DNA from: Candidatus Coatesiibacteriota bacterium
GTDB lineage: Bacteria > RBG-13-66-14
Length of the DNA stretch: 5,996 bases
Direction: 5' to 3'
Assembly (NCBI GenBank): GCA_030631385.1
Contig: DAOVLG010000126.1
Span: 1 to 5,996, forward strand
Shown: positions 1 through 5,916 of the stretch, piece after piece
How the letters are laid out: every line of letters starts with the position of its first letter
Numbering within the stretch: the first letter of the stretch is position 1
Notes under the pieces: generated by a model
Told to the model about the DNA's origin: nothing
The model's input: only the letters and a program-made list of their open reading frames with translations
Database searches by the model: none
Position numbers and translations under genes: made by a program

Positions 1-560
1 CCCAGAAAGGCGCAGGCTCCGGGACCGGGACAGAGTCCGCGCCGCCTGCGCTCGAGTTCCTCCGGGGTGAGGGCGCCTCGCCGCAGAGCCGCCGCCAGTC
101 CCCCTACGTCGGCCAGCGTTCCACCGTCAGCGGAGCGGGGCATCACCCCACCGGGTAAGAAGACTGCGGGGAGGTTCAGCCGGACCGCGGCGAGTAGATG
201 GGCCGGGATGGATTTATCACAGGAAGAAACAAAGAGGACGCCGTCGGCGTGACCGCCGCGGGCGTGTAGCTCGGTGGCGAGGGCGTAGATTTCGCGGCCG
301 GCGAGGGAGAGACCCATGGCGGGCGTCCCCTGGGCCACGCCGTCGCAGAGGTCGGTGCAGAAACAGCGGTAGGGAGCGCCCCCTGCTCGCCGGACCTCCC
401 CGGCGCAGAGCTCCGAGAGCCGGAGGAGATGGGAGGAACCGGGGTGGGTCTCCCCGGCGGAGGATTCTACGAGAATCCAGGGGCGGTCGGCCTCTTCGGG
501 CCGCATACCGGCGGCCAGGCGCAGCGGTACCGCCTCGGGGGCCAGATCACGGGAGCCCAT
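1..560 (-). CDS. IlvD/Edd-family dehydratase, N-terminal part (cut by window edge)
   Basis: This is the first 186 residues of an iron-sulfur sugar-acid or dihydroxy-acid dehydratase; the rest lies beyond position 1. It was read directly from the minus strand. Family marks in order are an IlvD-like start (APEAV.L about 7-13, DRPWILVES 25-33), HPGSSHL (39-45, aligning with E. coli IlvD VPGHVHL), CDGVAQG (72-78), SLAGRE (85-90), SSCDKSIP (112-119), RLNLPAVF (127-134) and CPGPGACAFLG (177 on). Cys114 and Cys183 match the two conserved cluster ligands. The third Cys seen in [2Fe-2S] members (PCNxHL) is Gly here, as in [4Fe-4S]-type enzymes. CDGVAQG and GACAFLG look more like Edd (CDGVTQG, GTCTFYG), while RLNLP is IlvD-like. 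The ATG at 560 overlaps the end of the aldolase gene by 14 bp, implying coupling, with GAGG 10 nt upstream. 6-phosphogluconate dehydratase is favoured by context; another aldonate dehydratase or IlvD is possible. The family call is firm, the substrate is not. Confidence 0.85.
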   Translation of the reverse strand, partial: MGSRDLAPEAVPLRLAAGMRPEEADRPWILVESSAGETHPGSSHLLRLSELCAGEVRRAGGAPYRCFCTDLCDGVAQGTPAMGLSLAGREIYALATELHARGGHADGVLFVSSCDKSIPAHLLAAVRLNLPAVFLPGGVMPRSADGGTLADVGGLAAALRRGALTPEELERRRRGLCPGPGACAFL

Positions 561-1149
561 CCACCAGCCGCCTCATCGTTTCGCTCAGGGCGCCCCAGCC
601 GTCCGCCGCCAAGCTGGAACCAAGCGCCACGGCGAAGGCCCCGGCCTCGAGGTATTCACCGACCTCTTCCAAAGAGATTCCACCGGCTGGGATCAGTTTC
701 ACGTCGGGGAGAGGGGCGAGCAGGGTGCGGAGGTAGGCGGGCCCGCCCAACTCCTTCGCCGGGAATAGCTTGACCAGGGTCGCGCCGCTTTTCACCGCCG
801 TGACCACTTCGGTGGGGGTGGCCGTGCCGGGGATATGAATAACCCCCAACTCACGGGCACGGTCCAACAACGCAGGATCCAGGTGGGGAGAGACAGTGAA
901 GGCGGCCCCGAGTCGAACCGCCCTTTCAACCATTTCGACCGATGAGACGCTGGCCGCCCCGGTCGTAACCTTTTGCGCCAGTCCGGCGATCGTGTCGAGG
1001 GCATCGGGGCAGGTGAGCGCCACCTCCAGCACCCGGGCACCACCTGCGATCAGCGCTTCGCCGGCCATCGAGGCCAGACCGGATTCCGTGGTTCGGATGA
1101 CCGGCACCACCCTGGCCGCGCCGATGGTCTCGGCGACCCTCTCCATCAC
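547..1149 (-). CDS. eda: KDPG aldolase-type 2-keto-3-deoxy sugar-acid aldolase
   Basis: This class I, Schiff-base TIM-barrel aldolase of 200 residues (E. coli Eda has 213) would cleave 2-keto-3-deoxy-6-phosphogluconate to pyruvate and glyceraldehyde 3-phosphate in the cytoplasm. Visible motifs are VVPVIR (14-19), the catalytic Glu in RVLEVAL (Glu42), FTVSPHLDP (84-92), IPGTATPTE (106-114), the Schiff-base lysine in VKLFPA (Lys127), and IPAGGIS (153-159). Several active-site positions deviate from E. coli Eda: Arg49 is Thr46 (as in Thermotoga), Thr73 of GAGT is Ser67 (GAAS), and Thr161 of PTGG is Ala155. The GTG at 1149 overlaps the coaE stop by 4 bp. An ATG immediately follows at 1146 and could be the real start; GAGGAAGG lies about 10 nt before the GTG. 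The dehydratase follows with a 14-bp overlap, giving an Entner-Doudoroff-type pair. The family is secure; the exact substrate is inferred. Confidence 0.9.
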   Translation of the reverse strand: MMERVAETIGAARVVPVIRTTESGLASMAGEALIAGGARVLEVALTCPDALDTIAGLAQKVTTGAASVSSVEMVERAVRLGAAFTVSPHLDPALLDRARELGVIHIPGTATPTEVVTAVKSGATLVKLFPAKELGGPAYLRTLLAPLPDVKLIPAGGISLEEVGEYLEAGAFAVALGSSLAADGWGALSETMRRLVDGLP

Positions 1150-1763
1150 GGGGCCTGCCCCTTCCTCAGCGGCGCGAGCTGGTGCTCCCAGAAAAAGCGG
1201 ACACGGCGTTCGAGCGCCTCCCGGTCATCGTCGTTGATGATCACGAAGTCGGCCCGCTTGACCTTGAGGTCCTCGCGGAGCTGGCTGTTGAGGCGCTGTC
1301 GGGCCTCGGTTTCCGAAAGTCCCGTGCGCTTCAGCCGCCTCAGAGCCAACCCCCGTGCGGCCCGAACCGCCACCACCGCGTCGAAGATGTCTTCGATCTC
1401 CCACTCGAAGATGAGGGCCGAATCGACCACGAAGGTTTCGGAGTTGTTCCGGGCACGGGCTTCGTCAACCGCATCACGGATACGCTCGATCAGGGGAGGA
1501 TGGACGAGGGCGTTGTATCGAGCCCGGATATCCTTGTCCCCGAAGACCCTCTTCCCCAAAAGCTGCCGGTCCAACTCCCCGTTGGTGTCCAGCACGTCCC
1601 GGCCGCAAATATCTACAATCGCCCCCCTGATCCGCGGCTCCCGGAGGAGGGCGTGACCGAGCCCATCGGCCTCGAGGATCTCCAGGTGCACGAGTTTACC
1701 CAGGAGCTCCAGCGCCGTGGTCTTACCCGAAGCGATCCCACCTGTCCAGCCCAGGGTCAGCAA
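1146..1763 (-). CDS. coaE: Dephospho-CoA kinase
   Basis: CoaE phosphorylates the 3'-hydroxyl of dephospho-CoA with ATP, the last step of coenzyme A synthesis. The chosen TTG start gives 205 residues, very near the E. coli length of 206. It is preceded by AGGTGG with a 7-nt gap to the codon. The open frame runs upstream to 1892, but that would overlap proS and add about 43 residues before the P-loop, so I reject it. Motifs are a Walker A loop GGIASGKTT (8-16; the family usually has GGIGSGKS), EAD (31-33, matching the conserved DAD), NGELDR (61-66), NALVHP (84-89), the VVDSALIFE strand (112-120, where VPLLFE is usual), and the C-terminal RLNSQ...ADFVIIND block (157-178). The fit is clear but somewhat divergent. 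Its stop overlaps the aldolase start (GTGATG). It lies 80 bp behind proS with a hairpin between. Confidence 0.9.
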   Translation of the reverse strand: MLTLGWTGGIASGKTTALELLGKLVHLEILEADGLGHALLREPRIRGAIVDICGRDVLDTNGELDRQLLGKRVFGDKDIRARYNALVHPPLIERIRDAVDEARARNNSETFVVDSALIFEWEIEDIFDAVVAVRAARGLALRRLKRTGLSETEARQRLNSQLREDLKVKRADFVIINDDDREALERRVRFFWEHQLAPLRKGQAP

Positions 1764-1770
1764 GATATTT

Positions 1771-1776
1771 CCACCT
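1771..1776 (-). promoter_or_regulatory. Ribosome binding site that fixes the coaE TTG start
   Basis: AGGTGG on the minus strand lies 7 nt before the TTG at 1763. This is a good Shine-Dalgarno match at a normal distance. It is the main reason to start coaE here rather than further upstream, and it gives a CoaE of standard length. Confidence 0.65.
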
Positions 1777-1804
1777 AACGCAATCGAGGCCGGCGGCTCA
1801 CCCA

Positions 1805-1835
1805 ACCTTACTCCGGTCCGGAGTCGCTTAAAGGT
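1805..1835. repeat. Nested inverted repeat in the gap between proS and coaE
   Basis: ACTCCGG (1810-1816) and CCGGAGT (1818-1824) form a perfect palindrome around T1817. An outer pair, ACCTT (1805-1809) and AAGGT (1831-1835), extends the fold with a 6-nt one-sided bulge. It begins 9 bp past the proS stop on the transcript and has no following T-run. It could be a Rho-independent-like attenuator lacking the U-tract, a transcript-stabilising hairpin, or an operator. Confidence 0.5.
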
Positions 1836-1843
1836 ATGCCCGG

Positions 1844-3292
1844 CTAGTAGGCTCGGGCGAAGATCGCCTCCCACCGGCCATCCTTGCCGCACACCAGGCA
1901 GGCACCCTTCTCCTCGGGTTGGTCGAAGGGGAGGAGGCGGATCGTCGCTTTGGTTTCCTCCTTCACCCTGGTCTCACAAATCACGTCTCCGCACCAGGGG
2001 GCGTGGTGGAAACCGCGAACCTCCTCAAGGCCGTCGGATAGTTCGGCCAGTGTCTTTACCCGGAAGGTGCGCTCCTCGCGGTAGACTAAGGCCTGCCGGT
2101 AGAGTTCATCCTGGACGAGATCGAGGGTCTCCTTGATCACCCCGGGCAGGTCCTCGATGAGCACGGGCCGTTTTTCGCCCGTATCCCGCCGGACCATGGT
2201 TACCTGGTCGCCCTCCATGTCCCGGGGGCCCACTTCCAGGCGGAGCGGCACTCCGCGCAGCTCGTGCTCGGAGAACTTCCAGCCCGGGCTCTTGTCCGAG
2301 TCGTCCAGTTCCACCCGGAACTCGGATAGGATCTCCCCGACGTAGGAGCAGTAGTGAAAGGTCTCCTCCCGGCTCCTGTCGAAGAGGATGGGCACGATGA
2401 CCACCTGGACCGGGGCGATCCTGGGCGGCAGCCGCAGGCCGCGCTCGTCGCCGTGGGTCATGACCACGGCGCCCACCGAGCGGGTGCTCACCCCCCAGCT
2501 CGTCTGCCAGACGTATTTTTGGGACTCGTCCTCGTCGAGGAAGGTGATGTCGAAGACCTTTGCGAAGTGCTGACCCAGGTCGTGGGTCGTCCCGACCTGG
2601 AGTGCACGACCGTCCTTCATCAGAGCCTCTACACAGAAGGTGTCCCGGGCCCCGGCGAATTTTTCAGACTGGGATTTGAGCCCCTTCAAAACCGGTATCG
2701 CTAAATCTTCGGCGTAGAAGCGCTCGTAGACCTCGAGCATCTTCAGCGCCTCGTTGATCGCCTCGGCCTCGGTGCGGTGGCAGGTGTGCCCCTCCTGCCA
2801 GAGGAACTCGGTGGTGCGGAGGAAGAGCCGCGTCACCTTCTCCCAGCGCACCACGTTGGCCCACTGGTTGATGAGCACCGGAAGGTCGCGGTAGCTCTGG
2901 ATCCACTTCGAATAGAGGGAGCAGATGATGGCCTCGGAGGTGGGTCGAATGCAGACCCGCTCCTCAAGCTCTTTCTCACCGCCGTGGGTCACCCAGGCCA
3001 CCTCGGGGGCGAAGCCCTGCACGTGCTCGGCCTCCTTCGCCAGGAGGCTCTCGGGGATGAGGAGGGGAAAGTAGGCGTTGACGTGGCCCGTCGCCTTGAT
3101 CCGGGCGTCCAGATGGGCCTGCATGTTCTCCCAGAGGGCGTACCCATAGGGGCGGATGACCATGCAGCCCTTGAGGGTCGTGTAGTCGGCCAGCTTGGCC
3201 TGGCGGACCACGCCGGTGTACCAGGCGGAGAAGTCCTCGTTGATGTCGGGAATGACCTCCACGGAGCCTTTTTTCATATCATCGGTGGACAT
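1844..3292 (-). CDS. proS: Prolyl-tRNA synthetase, archaeal/eukaryote-like type
   Basis: This class II enzyme charges tRNA-Pro with proline in the cytoplasm. It has 482 residues; the Thermus thermophilus enzyme of the same type has 477. The catalytic core shows RPTSE (116-120), motif 2 RWE...FLRTTEFLWQEGHT (149-170), VGTTHDLGQHF (233-243) and motif 3 GLRLPPRIAP (285-294). The anticodon-binding domain covers about 295-400. The editing insertion of E. coli-type ProRS is absent. A C-terminal zinc domain follows with Cys434, Cys439, Cys465 and Cys468, the same spacing as the Thermus site, and the chain ends in Tyr as in that enzyme. The start ATG at 3292 has GAGG 6 nt upstream; a second ATG five codons later is less likely. 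A structured 134-bp gap separates it from the FtsB-like gene upstream. It may share that gene's transcript, since I see no strong promoter of its own. Confidence 0.96.
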   Translation of the reverse strand: MSTDDMKKGSVEVIPDINEDFSAWYTGVVRQAKLADYTTLKGCMVIRPYGYALWENMQAHLDARIKATGHVNAYFPLLIPESLLAKEAEHVQGFAPEVAWVTHGGEKELEERVCIRPTSEAIICSLYSKWIQSYRDLPVLINQWANVVRWEKVTRLFLRTTEFLWQEGHTCHRTEAEAINEALKMLEVYERFYAEDLAIPVLKGLKSQSEKFAGARDTFCVEALMKDGRALQVGTTHDLGQHFAKVFDITFLDEDESQKYVWQTSWGVSTRSVGAVVMTHGDERGLRLPPRIAPVQVVIVPILFDRSREETFHYCSYVGEILSEFRVELDDSDKSPGWKFSEHELRGVPLRLEVGPRDMEGDQVTMVRRDTGEKRPVLIEDLPGVIKETLDLVQDELYRQALVYREERTFRVKTLAELSDGLEEVRGFHHAPWCGDVICETRVKEETKATIRLLPFDQPEEKGACLVCGKDGRWEAIFARAY

Positions 3293-3354
3293 GTCGAACC
3301 TCGGAGGAAGTCCGCAATAATGAGGGGCTTACCAAAGGTGATCCACCCCCGGCG

Positions 3355-3392
3355 GGCGGGACGCGATGTAGGCTGTTACGCCTGCGTCCGCC
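3355..3392. repeat. Strong hairpin in the gap between the FtsB-like gene and proS
   Basis: GGC (3355-3357) plus GGACGC (3359-3364) pair with GCGTCC (3384-3389) plus GCC (3390-3392), leaving one bulged G at 3358. Inside, AGGC (3370-3373) pairs with GCCT (3380-3383) around the loop TGTTAC. The outer stem has 9 bp and the inner one 4 bp. No T-run follows on either strand, so a classical terminator is unlikely. It lies in the untranslated stretch 63-100 nt before proS and could act as a leader or RNA-processing element; that is inference. Confidence 0.55.
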
Positions 3393-3426
3393 GAACCTCA
3401 ACGGGTACGAGTGCAACCCTCCGCTA

Positions 3427-3777
3427 TCATCGCTCCCCCTCGCCCTCGGCCGTCTTGTCGATGATGACGTAGACCCGCTCGCCCTCGGCGGCCAGCCCCA
3501 ACCGCTCCCGGACCAGCTTCTCCAGGAAGGCGTCGTCTGTATCGAGCCGTTCCAGAAGGTCACGGTAGTACGCAGCCGTCTTCCGAGCCTCGGCGCAGCG
3601 CTCGTGGAGACGCTTTTCCTCCTCCTCCAGCTCGTGCAAGCGGAAGAGACTGGCCTGGGAACCCAGGAGTATGTAGGCTAGTAGCGCCGCGGTGATGATC
3701 GCCAGCAGCCACCAACGCCGCTTGCTCCAGGGTCGGCCGTCGGCCCGACGGTGGGTCTTTTCCAGCCTGGCAGCCAT
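3427..3777 (-). CDS. FtsB/DivIC-family septum formation initiator
   Basis: This is a small bitopic membrane protein of 116 residues. It has a basic cytoplasmic N-terminus (1-21, rich in Arg/Lys), one hydrophobic helix (about 22-39, LLAIITAALLAYILLG), a charged coiled coil (about 44-78), and the family C-terminal block DDAFLEKLVRERLGLAAEGE (81-100), which matches the D..yiEk.AR..lG....GE pattern of FtsB/DivIC. Proteins of this family join FtsL and FtsQ (DivIB) at the division site and help activate septal peptidoglycan synthesis. The frame is open up to 3915, but the ATG at 3777 is chosen because it gives the standard topology and avoids overlapping the divergent gene. No Shine-Dalgarno sequence precedes it, and the predicted transcript start is only about 11 nt upstream. 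FtsB versus DivIC cannot be decided from sequence this short, so no symbol is given. Confidence 0.85.
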   Translation of the reverse strand: MAARLEKTHRRADGRPWSKRRWWLLAIITAALLAYILLGSQASLFRLHELEEEEKRLHERCAEARKTAAYYRDLLERLDTDDAFLEKLVRERLGLAAEGERVYVIIDKTAEGEGER

Positions 3778-3794
3778 GATCGAAATCGAGGCCA

Positions 3795-3803
3795 ATTGTA
3801 CCA
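3795..3803 (-). promoter_or_regulatory. Extended -10 promoter candidate for the FtsB-like gene and downstream run
   Basis: On the minus strand TGGTACAAT gives a TG-N extended -10 followed by TACAAT (5 of 6 matches). No good -35 box stands 16-18 nt upstream, which is tolerated for extended -10 promoters. The predicted transcript start is near 3788, about 11 nt before the ATG at 3777. It would drive the minus-strand run from the FtsB-like gene into proS and perhaps onward. Confidence 0.45.
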
Positions 3804-3829
3804 CAAGCGGACCGCGGAGGAACGAATTA

Positions 3830-3838
3830 TGGTAGACT
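3830..3838 (+). promoter_or_regulatory. Extended -10 promoter candidate for the DUF2007 gene
   Basis: TGGTAGACT gives TG-N followed by TAGACT (4 of 6 matches to TATAAT). The predicted start near 3845 leaves a leader of about 22 nt, with GGAAGG (3858-3863) before the TTG at 3868. There is no clear -35 box. It faces away from the minus-strand candidate at 3795-3803. Confidence 0.35.
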
Positions 3839-3857
3839 GAAGTGAATCCGTCACCCC

Positions 3858-3863
3858 GGAAGG
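3858..3863 (+). promoter_or_regulatory. Ribosome binding site for the TTG start of the DUF2007 gene
   Basis: GGAAGG ends 4 nt before the TTG at 3868, which is slightly close. The next in-frame alternative start (GTG at residue 34) would remove the first hydrophobic strand, so the TTG is preferred. Confidence 0.5.
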
Positions 3864-3867
3864 CAGA

Positions 3868-4515
3868 TTGGAAACCGTTGCCGTAGTAGTAGACCCCGAG
3901 TTTGTCCTTCGCCAATTAAAACTGGAGGAAGATCCCCTGGGGCGGCTCGCCCGTCGGAGCACCGGGGTGAAAATCGTCTTCTTCCGCAGTGGGCCCCTCG
4001 AGGAGCATCTGGAGGAGCTAGACGCGTCTGATACCGCCCTCGCCTACTACCGGACGATGACCGTGGAGGTCCGACCGGCGACGCGAGAGCCCGAGGACTT
4101 CCCGGACAGGCTCTCCAGGATGCTGGCCGAGGCCGCTCTGGCCGCCGGGGCCCCCTTCGCTCTCACCGACAATCAGGAGTTGACCCACCTCCCCTTCCCC
4201 GGCGGGAGGATCGTGGACGAGTGGGACCTGGCCGATGCCCTATCCACGGGCGACGCCGGCGAGCCCCTGGAGGGGAGAGGAAAACTTAAATCCGTTTACA
4301 AGTGCGCCGACGATGTCCAGTGTCACATGCTAACCAGTCTATTGGAGGACGAGTCTATCCCCTACCTCATCAAAAGCCAGGAGGTTACCTCCCTGGACGG
4401 TATCCTGGCCACCGGCGCCGGCTTCTGGGCCGAGATCCACGTCTTCACCGAGGACGCCGATCAGGCGAGGCGCCTCATCAAAGAGTTTCTATCCGCGGAG
4501 ACCGAGGACCAATAA
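3868..4515 (+). CDS. DUF2007-domain protein with an unrecognised N-terminal domain
   Basis: This 215-residue soluble protein has no signal peptide or membrane helix. Residues about 141-208 look like DUF2007, a small ferredoxin-like fold domain proposed to be a GlnB-like signal transducer: VYKCADDVQCHMLTSLLEDE (143-162), then GILATGAGFWAEIHVF (178-193) and EDADQARRLIKEFL (195-208). The function of this family is not established. Residues 1-125 are not recognised. They start with a hydrophobic strand (TVAVVVDPEF, 3-12), a second strand at VKIVFFR (34-40), an acidic helix, VEVRPATREPEDFPDRL (66-82), and end with FALTDNQELTHLPFPGGR (97-114). The linker (126-138) is Gly/Glu-rich. The start is TTG at 3868 with GGAAGG 4 nt upstream. 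Cys146 and Cys152 are the only cysteines. It is divergent from the FtsB-like gene and convergent with the exported protein. The 50-bp gap after it holds only a weak 5-bp hairpin (4520-4536) and no T-tract. Confidence 0.75.
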   Translation: METVAVVVDPEFVLRQLKLEEDPLGRLARRSTGVKIVFFRSGPLEEHLEELDASDTALAYYRTMTVEVRPATREPEDFPDRLSRMLAEAALAAGAPFALTDNQELTHLPFPGGRIVDEWDLADALSTGDAGEPLEGRGKLKSVYKCADDVQCHMLTSLLEDESIPYLIKSQEVTSLDGILATGAGFWAEIHVFTEDADQARRLIKEFLSAETEDQ

Positions 4516-4565
4516 ACACCGGTTAATCCCAAACCGTTCGGCGACCGGACCACCTTGTCGGCCCT

Positions 4566-5906
4566 TTACTCACCGCTCCCCTCACCGGGGGGCTCGCCGC
4601 CGGTAATCTCCTGCACACCGGTGGTGAACTCGCTCTCTCCGGCGGTGAAGCTCCCCTCCCCCTCCTCGGGTGGGCCGAAATCCCTCAGGTAAGGAATGCA
4701 CCAGTTCTCGGGGTAATGTCCGCTCGAACGGAGGATGTCCCCCAGGTTGCATACAAGGCTGCCGTTTATGGCCGCGTAGGCCCGATAGGCCGGATTCGCG
4801 AAACCGTCGCCCTCGTAGGGGGCGATCTGCACCGTTTTGGCCCGGCTCAGGCGCACCTTGCCCGTACAGTAGCGGATCACCGAGTGGTATCCGATGCCGC
4901 TTCCGCAGAAACGGCTGAAGAGGTAGAGGTTGAAGCGCTCGCCGATCATACGGGCGCATTCCCGCGTCAAAAGCCTTTTGCCCCAATACCGGGCGCTTCC
5001 CTCGGCGTCGGTCACCGCTTGATCCACGTCGGCGAAGACGGCGGAGTAGTTGACGAACCAGGCCACAACCTCCAGCTCGGCCTCGATCACCTCGTCTGTG
5101 ATCCTGCGCTGGAGCTCCGCGGCCCGCATCGGGTCCAGCTCCCGCAGAAGCGCCAGGTAGTACGTGGCGTAGTAGAGGTCGAAGACGGCGCCGGAGTGGT
5201 GCCCGCTCGCCTGCTCGTACCGGCGGGCGGCCCGCTCCTGCTCCTTCTTCCACCGCTCGTAACGCCGCCCATACTCCTCCCGCTCCTCGGGGGTAAGCCG
5301 AGCCAGCTCTTCTTCCGAAAAAACCTCGAACTCCTCCTCGGGAACCTTCTCCACGTCCAGGCTGGCGGTGTCGCCGGAGCGCACGGTGCGGCGCAGGTCG
5401 GGCACCTCGGAAAAACTGTCGAAGTGGAATACGTCCCGGGGGTGGATCGGCGGCGGAGAGTCTGGATCGTCGGAGGGCTCGGGCAGCTCGGGCGGGGCGA
5501 AGTGATCCAGGGCCCGGCCGTTGATGATCATCTCCTCGACCGCCCGGTAAACGGCTCCGCCGACCGCCGCGGGATGGGCCGAGTTTCGTAGGGTGACGTC
5601 CTTGAGGATTTCGTAGGCCTGCTTGTGCAGCCCGGACAGGTGCTTGGCCACCGCCAAACGGATGCGCACCAGGTCACGCTCCAGACCGGAGTACCGGTCC
5701 AGGTAACCCTCGAAAGCCCCAGCCGCCTCGGCGTACCGTCCGGCTTCGAGCAACCCTTCGGCGTAAGCCAGCGCTCGGCCGGTCAGAGCGGCCACCGTTA
5801 TATCCTCAGGAGTAACCTCCTCAGAAACCTCCTGGGCCGTCGCGGCGACCGTGAGAACCAATAAGGCTAATATTGTAATCCGCAGGGACGCTCCACGTTC
5901 AACCAT
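4566..5906 (-). CDS. Exported protein of unknown function with TPR-like N-terminus
   Basis: I do not recognise this 446-residue protein. It begins with a signal peptide (Arg4 and Arg9, hydrophobic 10-21, likely cut after ATA at 22-24), so it should be exported; there is no lipobox Cys. Residues about 43-103 form amphipathic helices with TPR-like spacing (AEGLLEAGRYAEAAGAFEGYL, then a second pair). A proline- and Asp-rich linker spans 137-157. Residues 186-235 are highly charged and probably helical (Glu/Arg/Lys). Residues about 236-410 look like a folded domain rich in Tyr and Trp with five cysteines (317, 334, 347, 386, 403). A low-complexity Gly/Glu/Thr tail closes the chain (414-446). The frame opens at a TTG at 5951, but the ATG at 5906 gives a proper signal peptide and places the -10 box outside the gene. 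It appears monocistronic, with its own promoter and a terminator just upstream. Confidence 0.8.
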   Translation of the reverse strand: MVERGASLRITILALLVLTVAATAQEVSEEVTPEDITVAALTGRALAYAEGLLEAGRYAEAAGAFEGYLDRYSGLERDLVRIRLAVAKHLSGLHKQAYEILKDVTLRNSAHPAAVGGAVYRAVEEMIINGRALDHFAPPELPEPSDDPDSPPPIHPRDVFHFDSFSEVPDLRRTVRSGDTASLDVEKVPEEEFEVFSEEELARLTPEEREEYGRRYERWKKEQERAARRYEQASGHHSGAVFDLYYATYYLALLRELDPMRAAELQRRITDEVIEAELEVVAWFVNYSAVFADVDQAVTDAEGSARYWGKRLLTRECARMIGERFNLYLFSRFCGSGIGYHSVIRYCTGKVRLSRAKTVQIAPYEGDGFANPAYRAYAAINGSLVCNLGDILRSSGHYPENWCIPYLRDFGPPEEGEGSFTAGESEFTTGVQEITGGEPPGEGSGE

Positions 5907-5916
5907 CAGCCCGCCA

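Noticed and set aside
1764..1892. N-terminal extension of CoaE to an ATG at 1892.
   Set aside because: It would overlap proS by 49 bp and add about 43 residues with no family match. The TTG at 1763 has a good ribosome binding site and gives the standard length.
3330..3350. TGGATCACCT on the minus strand, resembling the 3' end of 16S rRNA.
   Set aside because: The match is about 10 nt only. The following bases (TTGG) do not give the anti-Shine-Dalgarno sequence, and no 16S sequence precedes it.
3293..3426. T-box riboswitch or tRNA gene before proS.
   Set aside because: The T-box core (TGGNACC) is not present, the gap is short for a full T-box, and no cloverleaf with a proper T-arm can be drawn.
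2777..3472. Long plus-strand open frames opposite proS and opposite the exported protein (4716-5591).
   Set aside because: They are antisense shadows of well-supported genes, common in GC-rich DNA, and show no recognisable domain.
3778..3915. N-terminal extension of the FtsB-like protein to 3915.
   Set aside because: It would cover both divergent promoters and overlap the DUF2007 gene start. The additional 46 residues are unlike the family.
4516..4565. Bidirectional terminator between the convergent genes.
   Set aside because: Only a 5-bp stem (4520-4524 with 4532-4536) is present, with no T-tract on either strand.
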